Source of the DNA: Phoronis ovalis
Taxonomy: Eukaryota; Phoronida; Phoronidae
DNA length: 20,834 bases
Direction of reading: 5' to 3'
Assembly (NCBI GenBank): GCA_028565635.1
Contig: JAOXYB010068056.1
Location: 3,482-24,315 of the forward strand
Position numbers and translations under genes: made by a program. Within the stretch, counting starts at the first letter, position 1. The number at the start of each line of letters is the position of its first letter. Below are positions 9,701-18,564 of the stretch, in pieces. Under the pieces are notes generated by a model. That model was not told the origin of the DNA and searched no databases. It was given only the letters and a program-made list of their open reading frames with translations.

Positions 9701-12173
9701 CGAGCTAATTTACCTCATCACATGCATATACCATATCAGCAAGTTGATACCGGCTTGTAATTGCACATGGTGCATATGTAGATCAATTGTTAAGGTACTA
9801 AAACAATCTGATTAAACCATGCTGCTAATATTTTTTAATAAACTTAATTTGTTTTAAGCTTGAAAGCAATAGGGAGCTTAAGATTCTTAAATACGAGCTA
9901 CCAGTAAAGTTTGTGCGTCTGTAACCTATGTTAAAGCCCAAAATAAAAGAAAATTACCACATATTGTTTTTATAGAAATGTTTGTTGTTTTTACTGGTGT
10001 TTTTTTTTTACTTCTCGCTGTAACGGTCACGATAGATGCATAAACCTTACTCGTAGCTCGTATTTAAGAATCTTCAGCTCTCTAATATTTGTTATAGCTC
10101 GTAGTACCTGCTGCTGAAGTAGCTGTTGTTGCATGGATTGTTGCTGTAGCATGTTCTGAATCTGTTGAGGTGTTAACACTTGTTGTTGTAGCAACATCTG
10201 CATTTGTTGTGATGTCATCAAATTCTGTTGTGTCATCAGCAGACTTTGCGCTGACGATGTTGGTGACAGTTCTGGACTTTTGCCTGATGATTTTCGTTTG
10301 ATTATATTTTTTGGAGTGTTCAATATTGTCTGGAATGAAAAGGATAATATTGTAACTCCAGGTTTGTATAAACTCGTCTTCACTTACAGCACCAGAGATA
10401 TTCAATTTGTTGAATGTTTGGCAAATCAGAGAAATGACAATGTCAATAACACAGTGTTCTCCACAAAATCTCCTACTTGTTCAGGGCACCAATGAACTTT
10501 AGTACACAAGCCTTGCATTATTTATCAAGATTTTATCTATCCATGTTTGGGGTTTACAAATAATATCATTGGCCCTGGAACATGTATACACTATTTTATG
10601 TAACAGATTATATAACAACATAAGACTTTCAGCATGTATAGGTATTTCATATACATTCTTATTCTTTTGGGCACATAACTGATTTTTAAAAAATTTGTAA
10701 TTGTTAGCGTTTTACTTTGGTTGTTCAGATTAAACAACACACCACTAAACAAACACTGCTCAGTGCTTGTGGAAATGTAAATATCTATAAAAAAATTTCA
10801 TTCTTTAGTTTGTAAATATAATGCATCCATTCGTGGAATATTTTTTGTTCCTCTTATTTTCCGATTTGGTGGACTTGTAGCTTTGTATTGGTAAGTGAAT
10901 TTTACAAAGTTCTTTTCATTAGATGAATCCAGAAAATAGAGATAACATATTGGGAGTATGTTGCATATGATTGAATAGAACTTTTAATTAATGCTGTATG
11001 TTTCAAAATACTGGTGATGAGAAAACAAGATACCCCTAGGCATCAACATTGTAAATGATGAAACGTGTGGGAAGAAGGGTTAATTGTCAAATGTGTAATT
11101 ACTTGAACATACCAATTAAAAAATATGGGTTATTATTCTTTATTAATACACATTAGGTAAAACTTCATTAAGGTGGCAAATACTGTTTGGCACGATTTAA
11201 TCACACTTTGGACTTTAAGTGAAATTTCCGCTAATTAAATGAAAAGATATACAAGCAAAAGCATATATATTTCGAAATTACACAACTCAAACTTTCTAAA
11301 TCTGTAATTTATTTTTCTCTCTCAGTAAGTCATGTGACCTGTACGGTTGCCATTTAGGGTTAAAATGTTAAATATCTGAAATGTAAATGAATATCGTAAG
11401 TCAAAAACTCCTCAACCTATATACATGTAGTTGAAACTTTGCAAAAATAATTTTTACATAATTATATAGCTACAAATAATCTCTCAAACTTTCGAAATTT
11501 TGTTTATTCAAAAAATGCGATTTTTTAAAGTTTATTCATAAGAAAAAATCAATAAAATTTTGAAAATTGAGATGAAGTTTTGTAGTTATATATGTAAAGA
11601 TTATTTATTCAAAATTTCAACTATGTAGGTTGAGTGGTTTTTTACTTATTTCCTTTTTTTAATTTGAACATCCAACAAATGTTTCAACCCAAATTGACAA
11701 CCTTACAGGTCACATGACCTACTCAAGTTCTTTTTGCAGATTTTAAGAAAACCTGATTTGTTCTATGTACATTTAATTATCTAAATTTAACCTTACGTCT
11801 AAAGTGTAAGTTATGCTGAATAATAGTCCCCACCTTAAAAATCTACTTCAGTGCATATTCCAATAATGAGCATATATACTGGTTAACATGATTAAATTAA
11901 TTTTTTTGCTGGCTAATAAATTGTAATAATACATGTAATAAAAGTATGTAATTGCTTATATTTACAAATACAATTATTTTAGTAATATAACATAGATAAG
12001 CTTACAAATTAAACCATGCAGAAAACATAAATAATCTTGAAATTGCATACTTGTCCTGTGTCACCATTTTCCCTTGTTGTTTCTCCATTAGGTGTTGTTC
12101 TTCCGTCTTTACTCTTCGACAGGTTCATCGCCATTTCATGTCCACTGTTACTGCTGTCGTTCAAACCATTTTC
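529..12173 (-). CDS. FoxP: FoxP transcription factor, N-terminal half (7 exons, partial)
   Basis: Spliced minus-strand model: join of 12051-12173, 10108-10329, 7835-7969, 7337-7454, 4577-4741, 1734-1884 and 529-700, giving 1086 nt or 362 codons without a stop. All introns are GT-AG and phases run 0,0,0,1,1,2 between successive exons. Domain order matches FoxP1/2/4-type proteins: Ser/Thr-rich N-terminus, glutamine-rich region, LWKEVSG block, C2H2 zinc finger, leucine zipper. In the known family these proteins are nuclear transcription factors, usually repressors, that dimerise through the zipper and bind DNA through a C-terminal forkhead domain. That domain is not in this window and should lie to the left of base 1. 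The start codon is unresolved. Family assignment is firm from the zinc finger and zipper; the orthology is inferred without a database search. Confidence 0.93.
701..1733 (-). other. FoxP: Intron splitting the zinc finger
   Basis: Phase-2 intron placed between Lys and the first zinc-ligand His of the finger. A 60-codon open frame on the minus strand at 1034-1216 has no known match and no convincing splice signals. Nothing else is supported here. Confidence 0.85.
1734..1884 (-). CDS. FoxP: FoxP exon f: C2H2 zinc finger
   Basis: 151 nt: two bases completing a Gly codon, 49 codons, then AA of a Lys codon. Acceptor is tatgtacttgcag, donor ACAAA|gtaagt. After [20 protein letters not shown] comes the hallmark [12 protein letters not shown], then [12 protein letters not shown] and, in the next exon, HLNSEH. 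The finger is C-x4-C-x12-H-x4-H and all four zinc ligands are present. The single FoxP zinc finger precedes the zipper and is a diagnostic family feature. The loop reads [10 protein letters not shown] where vertebrate proteins usually have CEDF(G/Q)xFLKH. An alternative upstream exon at 2214-2328 would also join here in frame. Confidence 0.96.
1885..4576 (-). other. FoxP: Intron between LWKEVSG and zinc-finger exons
   Basis: Phase-1 intron of 2.7 kb. It contains the candidate exon at 2214-2328. A short plus-strand open frame of 37 codons lies at 3550-3663 ([20 protein letters not shown] at its start) in a locally less AT-rich stretch; it is unrecognised. The rest is AT-rich sequence without visible genes. 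Confidence 0.85.
2214..2328 (-). CDS. Candidate alternative FoxP exon encoding a charged helix
   Basis: An open segment of 38 codons plus one base starting at an ATG, with in-frame TAA four codons upstream. The donor GGAG|gtaaca leaves phase 1, exactly as exon e does, so it would join the zinc-finger exon in frame as CG-G-ALGG. The peptide contains [20 protein letters not shown] and then [11 protein letters not shown]: strongly charged with an amphipathic helical look, unlike translated intron. It could be an alternative first exon, giving a FoxP that lacks the glutamine-rich part. It could also be a cassette using the AG at 2304-2305 (90 nt, frame-preserving), although that acceptor is weak. 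I do not recognise the sequence and vertebrate FoxP has no such segment that I know of. Confidence 0.45.
4577..4741 (-). CDS. FoxP: FoxP exon e: LWKEVSG block
   Basis: 165 nt: two bases completing the split Ala codon, 54 codons, then one base. Acceptor is ttttccattgtag, donor CCAG|gtgagt. The sequence [20 protein letters not shown] carries the conserved (A/S)E(I/M)xQLWKEV(T/S) block of FoxP proteins. It is followed by an invertebrate-specific-looking Met/Gly/Asn stretch, [20 protein letters not shown]. An open frame extends upstream through the acceptor with an ATG in intron sequence; the splice site at 4742-4743 and phase agreement with exon d show that this is not the start. Confidence 0.93.
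4830..5058 (+). repeat. Dispersed repeat, copy A
   Basis: It matches 5962-6128 in direct orientation. Shared blocks include TTTTTAGTCAATCT, AATAAAATCTAGTG and AGGATTGAA followed by ACAGTGT. Copy A has about 50 extra bases after the first shared block (gctatata...gtaaaagata) and about 22 more after aaaatctagt. It is not recognised as a named family. Confidence 0.75.
5296..5309. promoter_or_regulatory. X-box-like palindrome (RFX site candidate)
   Basis: GTTACCATGGCAAC is a complete match to the RFX-factor X-box pattern GTTNCCATGGNAAC. RFX factors are known to bind such sites near ciliary and neural genes. Whether this intronic copy is bound is inference. Confidence 0.35.
5962..6128 (+). repeat. 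Dispersed repeat, copy B
   Basis: Direct, diverged partner of 4830-5058, about 0.95 kb away in the same intron. The core runs from CTGTCAGC at 5992 to CAGTGTAGTA at about 6128. It lacks two segments present in copy A, so either one copy was deleted or the other gained insertions. Confidence 0.75.
7337..7454 (-). CDS. FoxP: FoxP exon d: third glutamine-rich exon
   Basis: 118 nt: 39 codons plus one base, starting in phase 0 and ending in phase 1. Acceptor is ctatatttgtag, donor CCTG|gtgagt. It begins [16 protein letters not shown] and ends [11 protein letters not shown]. The move from Gln/Leu-rich sequence to a short IGLPPG-like hydrophobic stretch corresponds to the vertebrate segment just before the LWKEVT block. 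The final G joins CC of the next exon to make Ala. The donor is close to consensus. Confidence 0.9.
7455..7834 (-). other. FoxP: Short intron between exons c and d
   Basis: 380-bp phase-0 intron, the shortest in the window. Nothing besides the splice sites is seen. Confidence 0.9.
7835..7969 (-). CDS. FoxP: FoxP exon c: second glutamine-rich exon
   Basis: 45 codons, phase 0 at both ends, acceptor tttctgttcaacag and donor CAG|gtacgc. The peptide begins [16 protein letters not shown], with a predicted helical Gln/Leu pattern, and ends with a basic [14 protein letters not shown] segment. This parallels the vertebrate region in which a Gln/Leu helix is followed by a Lys-containing linker before more glutamines. 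Joined to exon b it makes a five-glutamine run at the junction. A second AG lies six bases inside the exon, so an isoform lacking two glutamines is possible. Confidence 0.9.
8501..8506 (-). terminator. Candidate poly(A) signal AATAAA
   Basis: AATAAA on the minus strand about 107 nt beyond the stop of the candidate terminal exon at 8613-8765. A TTCTTGTGCTT stretch follows and could serve as the downstream element. The hexamer is common in AT-rich DNA, so it matters only together with the open exon just before it. Confidence 0.3.
8613..8765 (-). CDS. Candidate terminal exon or nested small gene
   Basis: After an acceptor (gttattttaaacag) there are 50 open codons and a TAG. The peptide starts [20 protein letters not shown], continues [20 protein letters not shown] and ends [10 protein letters not shown]. 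Its composition (Arg, Lys, Trp, Tyr, amphipathic) looks like real protein. The open frame continues upstream to an ATG at 8834, but that part looks like intron. An AATAAA signal lies at 8501-8506, about 107 nt after the stop. Read from exon b (phase 0), it would give a FoxP truncated before the zinc finger. It might instead be the last exon of a nested gene or a decayed gene copy. I do not recognise the family. Confidence 0.4.
   Translation of the reverse strand, partial: SVDIFRYALARYLLQPFLLRQKERWQLVNRHAEYMDNMARENKENPALMW
10108..10329 (-). CDS. FoxP: FoxP exon b: first glutamine-rich exon
   Basis: 74 codons, phase 0 at both ends, acceptor ccttttcattccag and donor CAG|gtacta. It starts [20 protein letters not shown], a basic Ser/Pro stretch, then becomes glutamine-rich. 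The block [16 protein letters not shown] at residues 48-63 closely matches the paired LTPQQ/LSPQQ motifs of vertebrate FoxP1/2/4. The preceding [20 protein letters not shown] appears to be a diverged first unit of the same motif. Glutamines are coded by mixed CAA and CAG, with no long pure CAG run. A longer open frame continues past both splice sites into intron sequence; the exon limits here are chosen on splice consensus and phase. Confidence 0.92.
10452..10600 (+). mobile_element. hAT-like MITE, copy 2 (3' end lost)
   Basis: It starts CAGTGTTCTCCACAAAA and follows copy 1 at 341-502 closely through TTGTTCAGGGCACCAATGA, ATTTTATCTATCCATGTTTG and CACTATTTTA. It then diverges before the right inverted terminus. 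Same orientation as copy 1. It has no coding capacity. Confidence 0.7.
11168..11838. mobile_element. Fold-back element with TTAA ends
   Basis: Long imperfect inverted repeat of about 670 bp whose arms meet near 11525-11535. The outermost bases are TTAAGGTGG and CCACCTTAA. Paired internal blocks include GTCATGTGACCTGTACGGTT at 11328 against the complement of CCTTACAGGTCACATGAC near 11700, and CTCAACCTATATACATGTAG at 11412 against the complement of the CTATGTAGGTTGAG block near 11620. No transposase is coded. TTAA ends are typical of piggyBac-type target sites, which is suggestive only. Confidence 0.8.
12051..12173 (-). CDS. FoxP: FoxP exon a: Ser/Thr-rich N-terminal segment
   Basis: Open exon of 41 codons, phase 0 at both ends. 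Acceptor is tatttttgtag and donor is CAA|gtatgc. It begins [14 protein letters not shown] and ends [10 protein letters not shown]; the other two frames hit stops within the first 30 bases, so the frame is certain if the exon is real. The composition (polar, Asn/Ser/Thr/Gly, no Cys) resembles the weakly conserved N-terminus that precedes the glutamine-rich region in vertebrate FoxP proteins. There is no ATG near the acceptor, although internal methionines exist at codons 14 and 16. The initiating codon therefore probably comes from an upstream exon. Support comes from frame, phase continuity with the next exon and position rather than strong sequence conservation. Confidence 0.8.
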
Positions 12174-14873
12174 CTACAAAAATATGGAAGATCATTCAGT
12201 ATTTGCATGTTTGCAAATGTAATACAAATAGATATTTTTGTATGTATAAACCTGTGCATTGCTTTACCATTCGTAATAAAGTAACATTCAGTTTGGTGCC
12301 ACAACATCTCTTACATTGCTTGTTCTCTTAGAGTCCATACAAGATTTTCTTCAAAATTATTATAACTTACAACCTAATTAACTGCCATCTCCAATTTTTT
12401 CCAAACAATTCAACAGAACTCTTGCATAACAGTTAAAAAATTATAACTACAAGCTAATTTGAGCACCTGATAAACATAAAACTGCATTATTTCATAACTA
12501 TCATCAGCATAACTGCCACAGACATCCATGATAGACTGTAAGCCCTAGCTTATATATATATAAACATCCTGCTCCGAGTGTTATTTTTTTTTCATGGTAA
12601 ATATATTAAATGTAGTCTACCTGTCCAGGGCCACAATATTCAGTATTTCTACTCAAATAAGGCATGAATTATGAATATGTTGCTTGTGCATGTTTGGGGT
12701 GCACACAACATAATGCAGGCCTTGTACAAAGAATAACAGGTGTTACATATATCACTGTCCTTCCATGTTTACAAACAGATTATTTATTCATGGCCTGCCA
12801 TCATAAATATACAATGTGGACAACAATATCTGTGCAGGCTATTAATTAAAACAATTTCTTGGAACACAAAGCATATTGATTAATTAAATTAAAGTTAATA
12901 TGGAGGTTCTTCGAACAGATTTAATATTTAAATAAATTACTCAACAGTTTTTACAGCTATGAATAGCATCAATAAAGTGGGGAAGTTTGTCATAAAAATG
13001 AGTTTGTATACAGCATATACTAGCTGCTGTAAAGTGAACCACAGTTAGGATTTCATGAAGCAAGAATGCTTTGTAAAGAAGCCCAAACTTTCATGTGTTA
13101 ATGTTGCTGGGGATTGCACTGCCAGTATCAAGGAAACACAACAAGTCAAACTTTTGTATTAATTGTTGTAAAAAGATAATTTATGCAAATACCAGAGAAA
13201 ATAAATAACAGCTACTAAATGTCATATATTTTACATACCACCAAGATAAGTTGTCTACATGCAAGAAATTTAATATTTATATCCTGCAATTCCAAATGAA
13301 GGAATCACAAAGCAGTATTTAAAAAATTTCATGAAGAAGGATGCATCACTTCCAAGGCTAATGCGTGCCAGTGATCTTAGCAAGAATGATATACACGTTT
13401 AGGGAGACTATAGTTAACTAAAACTAATTATGTATAAATTATTAACATATTTATACATGTTAGGTGGTTAAATAAGATTTATATTTCATGCTGAAAGACA
13501 TATGTATTATTTATTTTGAGGTGAAACCTGCAGGGAAACATATATGTTAACTGAAATCACTGGTACAAAACATGCCTGATCACATTGCCTTTTATAATAG
13601 AATGCATCTTTGCATATGTTATTAAAAGATGCAATCAACTACTACATAAATAGTATCCTAGCAACAGAAATTGTCTTTTACATCAATAAATGTCTCCAAG
13701 GGATAACCTTTACTTGAACATATTTACAATTTTACACTGTGTAATAATCAAACAATGCATTTAAGTCATGCTCAGGAAATTGTTTTCATGTTAAAAAGGA
13801 AGAAAAAATAGTTCTAGTTGACTGGGTGTCCTTTTGATGTTGGCGAATGCTTATTAACGGAAACGACACGAATTGGACAAAAATAATTAGTATCTTTACT
13901 GTTTTAAATTGGTACCGCAGTTATGCAAGAGAAATTATAACAAAACTCGACAAGATCGAGCCATCTCAAGTTATAAGATCGCACAGTAATTAGAATACCT
14001 ATGCAGATACCTGTTTTCCACAGGCTATTCAGAGAATGATGACACTTTAAGTTAGATTTTTCCTACTCCTCTTACTTTTTTATTTCCATTAAATGTTATA
14101 TTGTTTTGGAGCCAACAGACAGCATACAAGTGATAAAACATACAGGGCTTGTGTGTGGATCAGATTTCTTCTCTGGTCTCACTAATTTTATGTGCATTGA
14201 CACCTAGGTAAACAAACAATGTTTATTTACACTTCAAAATAAACCTATATTGTATAGCAGTAACTGCAGTCAATTTCCTTTCCACATGGCGACATGTTGC
14301 TTGTTTACTTTTTAGGAAACGCCTAGATTTTTTACTTTTGATACATATCACATTTTTTAAACATTAAATGGAAAATACATACTTTACTGCCACAAAGAAG
14401 CTGGAAGATTCCATATATAGGTTTTGGAGAGAAGACTGGTTCATGCAAATTGATATTTTCTTCCAAATCTTTGCCAAAAGACCTATTTATACTTCATAAG
14501 CTATAACACCTATGCAGCCTTTCAACATGGAATGCATTTAAGGAACAATCAAGAGGTATCATATTTTTATATTTGCTATCCATGTACTAATTCCCCCCCT
14601 AAAACATAAGTTTATTATTGCAATATTTTGCTAATGGTTATTTACTTTGCTAATCAGTCATTGACGTCAAGTAACATTTTTATACCAGTCAGAAATTACT
14701 TTTGAAGACTAATCAAGAACAAACATTTGTTGTTTAAGATTCATGAGATTTCTAAGCTTATAATTCACAGCTAGCTAACAATAAAACAGTCCAGTTTTCT
14801 ATCATTTTAAAATAATTTAAATTACAATTAAAATTCCAGTATTTTACTATTATTGCCTTGTTTGCTTACTCAC

Positions 14874-14891
14874 CTCTGCTGCCAATATCAT
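14874..14891 (-). other. Candidate first coding exon (MILAAE)
   Basis: ATG ATA TTG GCA GCA GAG is followed by a strong donor, gtgagtaag. It ends in phase 0, so it would splice to exon a to give MILAAE-ENGLND. The frame is open upstream for 17 codons to a TAA, with no earlier ATG in that stretch. Distance to exon a is 2.7 kb. Nothing in the six residues is diagnostic; it is chosen only on start codon, donor quality and phase. Confidence 0.3.
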
Positions 14892-15539
14892 TTCTAATAA
14901 TCCATCAATTAACAAAATTTCTATCAAAATGCAAGGAAATGTTTACAATATATGGGGATGCCCATGATAAAACAAGACAGGCACTTTCTAAAAACTAACC
15001 ACTTAGACCATTAAAATTTGCATCTAGTTCAATTGGCAGACTTTATTAACTAACCAATTAGTAGAGGTAATACAGTAAACTACTGTGTTTCTTTTATTAA
15101 TAGCCGTTTACCAACTGATTATTGAACATGGGCATTTTTTCTAACACAAATAAACATTAAATAAAATGTATAGTCTGCATGGAATAAATAACAACCTTCC
15201 CTCTTTAATGAAAAGATTCAAACATTAGACCAAACTTCCTGCTAGTTGTTAGTTTACAAAAGCAATATTTTCACAAGTACATTACTTAACATTTAAGTTC
15301 ATTATATTACACCAGATGAATATGAAAGAAATCGCAAATAATTTTAGTGCATATTAGGTGCAAAACCCTAAGACAAAAGAAAAATATTTTATGTGACAGT
15401 ATGTATTGTTCTTAAGAAACTAATAGTGGTCTCAGCTGAACATGTGGACAAAGTTTCAAAAACTGATTGCTTTATAGTAGTTTTTGGATTATGTGACATT
15501 TTCTTTGGTATGCTACAAACATGATGACATTTCCAGAAT

Positions 15540-15553
15540 GTTTCCATAGAAAC
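15540..15553. promoter_or_regulatory. X-box-like palindrome
   Basis: GTTTCCATAGAAAC fits the RFX X-box layout of two inverted half-sites around AT. It has one mismatch to the GTTNCCATGGNAAC form. It is one of several such palindromes in the locus. Confidence 0.25.
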
Positions 15554-16113
15554 AGTACATTCCATTGTGGACAAGCAACACAGATAACAATTATAAACAC
15601 AGTGATTTTTTTTTGCTCAAACACGCATCCCAGAAAAAAGTATGCAAACCAAAGCAGTTTTCAAATTTAAAATTTATTCAGTGCGTTTTCTACTTCAACA
15701 TGAAGAAAGTAGTGGAGTATATCAAATACAGAAACATAATATTTGAAAATATAATGACTGCTGTTTTGTGGTAGACCAGTCCTGATAATAACTAACATGT
15801 GTTAGTCAACAAGCTATGTGTTTTCCCAGGCATTATTGTTGTTCTATAAACAATAGAAAATATGTTTGTTGTTAGGCTCATTTCCTGTAAAAATATTGGT
15901 TGGTGTGCAGTCTAAACAAAGTCAACAGTGCCTAGACTTCAAAAGATCCTGTCGGATTTCATACAAAATCTTGTTTTGGATAGTCCAGTTCCAGTTGAGT
16001 CATTACTGGACTGGCCTCAGACCCTTTTGGGTGCTTTTAAACCTCATTCATTTATAACTTGTCAAAAATTGCTTGTTTTTTAGTTTACACCATTACGGTT
16101 TACCTAATAATTA

Positions 16114-16167
16114 ACCCAGTATCAAATATTTACCCAGTATCAAATGTTCACCCAGTATCAAATGTAC
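16114..16167. repeat. 18-bp tandem repeat, three copies
   Basis: Three adjacent 18-base units, each starting ACCCAGTATCAAAT and differing only in the last four bases (attt, gttc, gtac). Confidence 0.9.
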
Positions 16168-17485
16168 TAAATAAAACAACTGTTGACACTTTTTAGGGAC
16201 TTACATGATTTTTTCTGCTCATGTGTAATATTATACAACAAAATATTATGATATTTTACAATAAATGATATTACAATAATAATATGCAGAAAACAGTCTG
16301 GACTACAGACTAAGTCATTACCAACTCTGATAGCCTAGTATTTGCCTCATTGCCATCTCATGACAACATGTAATTACTGTGATGTGCATTTGTGGTAAGT
16401 ACGAAATGGTGAGGGCACTTACATTGATGTGATAGAGATACAATGGCAGCAACAAGGAATAAAACATGATTACAGGATGACATATGATATCATCACAACA
16501 ACAGTTAATAACCACAATGAAATCCTGATTTCTGAATTATGTCATTAGAACAAAAAGGATGTCAGCGAATATCCCTTATAAATAAAACATACAGAAAAGG
16601 TATACAGATTTTAAAAAATAAAGCTGTATGTTTAGGTATTCAAATTAATGTAAGCAAATTCTATATGTACAACAAATACTTTACTGGGTAAACTTGCATA
16701 CTAGTTTCCATTAACAGTATTTACCCAACCTGCTTGTCCTAACTTGCAGTAGTTGTCCTCATGTCAATGTCTGCTCAATATCGCTAAATCAGATAAACTG
16801 TACACAAACTGAATTAGCTAAGCCTTTGTTTACCTGTGTCACAACAATGCAAACATAAACACCCATAAAGCATTGTTTGCTTTATTTATTCACAATGGCA
16901 TTACTATGGAAACGGCTAATTACAGATTCATAAATGGCTTTGAGCATTTGTTTGTTTTATCTTTACATAAATATACACCAGGATGCATTATTTACCTGCC
17001 TTTAATAACTTCATGGCTTTTATTACAATGTCTACTCACAAACAAAACCTAGGTCATCTTTTATTTAGCATATCATTTCCACTATTGTTCACATCACTTT
17101 TTATAACAATTGTCAAGTGTTACACACTTTTTTCACTTAGTAAATAAGTAGAGCATAACTTGTGTTGGGCAGTACCAACAAAATCATCAAAAGTGTAGAT
17201 CACCTGAAGGACTCGGGAACACCTTGGGACATGTCAAAATTAGGACAGCCTATAAAATTTACAACGATGTATAGACTCGGTGACCACACTCCTTTTGAAA
17301 TGGCATAACACATGACAGTTCCATATTTTTAAAATGATAGATCACCCTAAGCAAGGAAACTTCCAGGATTTTCCTACTATTTTAAAAAAGAAAACAATGA
17401 AATCTTAGGGAAAACATACACTTTTTAAATGTTCAAGGGAGACCAGGAAGTAAATACAACTGGCTATAAGTCATCATTATATAAA

Positions 17486-17553
17486 GTTACAAACTATTAT
17501 TTTATGAAATACCGAAAACATTTTTTTTATGTATTTCAAATAATAATTTTAAC
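17486..17553. repeat. AT-rich hairpin
   Basis: The left arm GTTACAAACTATTATTTTAT plus GAAATAC pairs with GTATTTCAAATAATAATTTT plus AAC, allowing small gaps, around an 18-base loop. Flanking aagggagacc and gatctcctt may be the eroded ends of a small MITE, but the spacing is asymmetric. Confidence 0.5.
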
Positions 17554-18168
17554 GATCTCCTTAAAAACATATCTAATTTTTCCTTTCAAGCAAAAATCAA
17601 AGTGACAATTTTAGTTTCGATGACATTGACTCTGTTCAAAATAAATATCCCTTTTCTGCAAATTTTGGAAAAGTCATACGGTCCAAATTCATTGTCCAGC
17701 AAGGCCACCGGGTGTACAGCTAAAGTTTTTAGCCAATGTGTTGGCTGCCCTGTGATTGCTCTTCAAAATATGACAAAAAATTACAATTTAATGTGAGCCA
17801 AAAAATTTAATGAGCAGCATGTAGACCCAATTCATTTTAATACTGCTTACATAAAAATGTTTTCTGTTTGTTTTTAGATTCTCTAAAACAGGTGGATGTA
17901 TATACAGAACATGCGAAATCAACTGGGTTTCCAAATACCATTATTCAAATACTGTTCATGCTTCCAACCAAATACAACATACAGAAACACAAGAACTTTG
18001 GTCATTTTTGTTTACTTTTTTTATCAGTGAAATGAGCTTAAATAGAATGGTTCTGTCATGTGTTGGTCTTGGCACAGAATGGTTCTTAATTACTTGTGAT
18101 GAACAAAGTTCAAATCAAACAAAAGCTGTCCTTAACGACCTAGTCAAAATGTACTAGATCCTTAATAT

Positions 18169-18181
18169 CCCCCCCCCCCCC
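18169..18181. repeat. 13-base C run
   Basis: Homopolymer of 13 C; its length may be uncertain in the assembly. Confidence 0.9.
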
Positions 18182-18550
18182 GCAGCCAGGGGATCAGGCA
18201 ATCTCAAAGTTCCAACATGGGTTTTTCAAAATATATATATACCGACTTACTGAAGTGAACATTTTAGGGATGACCAAGAGAGATGTGTCAAATCCCAAAA
18301 AACCACCCTTTTTCCAATTTTTGGCAAAAAAACATACCCAAAGAGCATAAAACATGCATTACACTCCCACAGCTAAAAAAATATACACTTTCGCACAAAA
18401 ATGTGTAGGAACATGCATACCTACTCTGATAGTGACTACCACTCCTGGGCATTCCAGGTATGCTCTTCCTGCAAACTAGCATGAAGAAAGCATATTTATT
18501 AATTGTCGAGTTGTAAATGCAACCAAGTTGACAGAGCGAAGTTTAATTTC

Positions 18551-18564
18551 GTTACCATGGGTAC
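18551..18564. promoter_or_regulatory. X-box-like half palindrome
   Basis: GTTACCATGGGTAC keeps one perfect X-box half-site and the central ATGG; the second half is altered (GTAC for CAAC). Confidence 0.2.

Larger units (their letters stand above)
7970..10107 (-). other. FoxP: Intron between exons b and c
   Basis: Phase-0 intron of 2.1 kb. It contains the candidate terminal exon at 8613-8765 and its AATAAA. The stretch 8850-10100 shows no supported feature. Confidence 0.85.
10330..12050 (-). other. FoxP: Intron between exons a and b
   Basis: Phase-0 intron of 1.7 kb that is largely mobile DNA: the second CAGTG-type copy at 10452-10600 and the fold-back element at 11168-11838. No coding exon is seen. 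Confidence 0.85.

Noticed and set aside
10082-10405. 107-codon minus-strand frame rich in Thr/Ala
   Set aside because: It is the frame-shifted reading of exon b, where CAA/CAG repeats read as ACA/GCA. The glutamine frame has the FoxP motif and correct splice phases.
12037-12331. Three overlapping plus-strand open frames
   Set aside because: They are antisense to exon a and run into intron; three frames open at once reflects composition, not coding.
16318-16515. 65-codon minus-strand frame as an upstream exon
   Set aside because: Hydrophobic and Cys/His-rich but without a recognisable domain. The nearby gtaagt gives no frame leading sensibly into exon a.
18288-18482. 64-codon minus-strand frame (Cys/Ser-rich)
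   Set aside because: No motif, low-complexity composition and no supporting splice or poly(A) signals.
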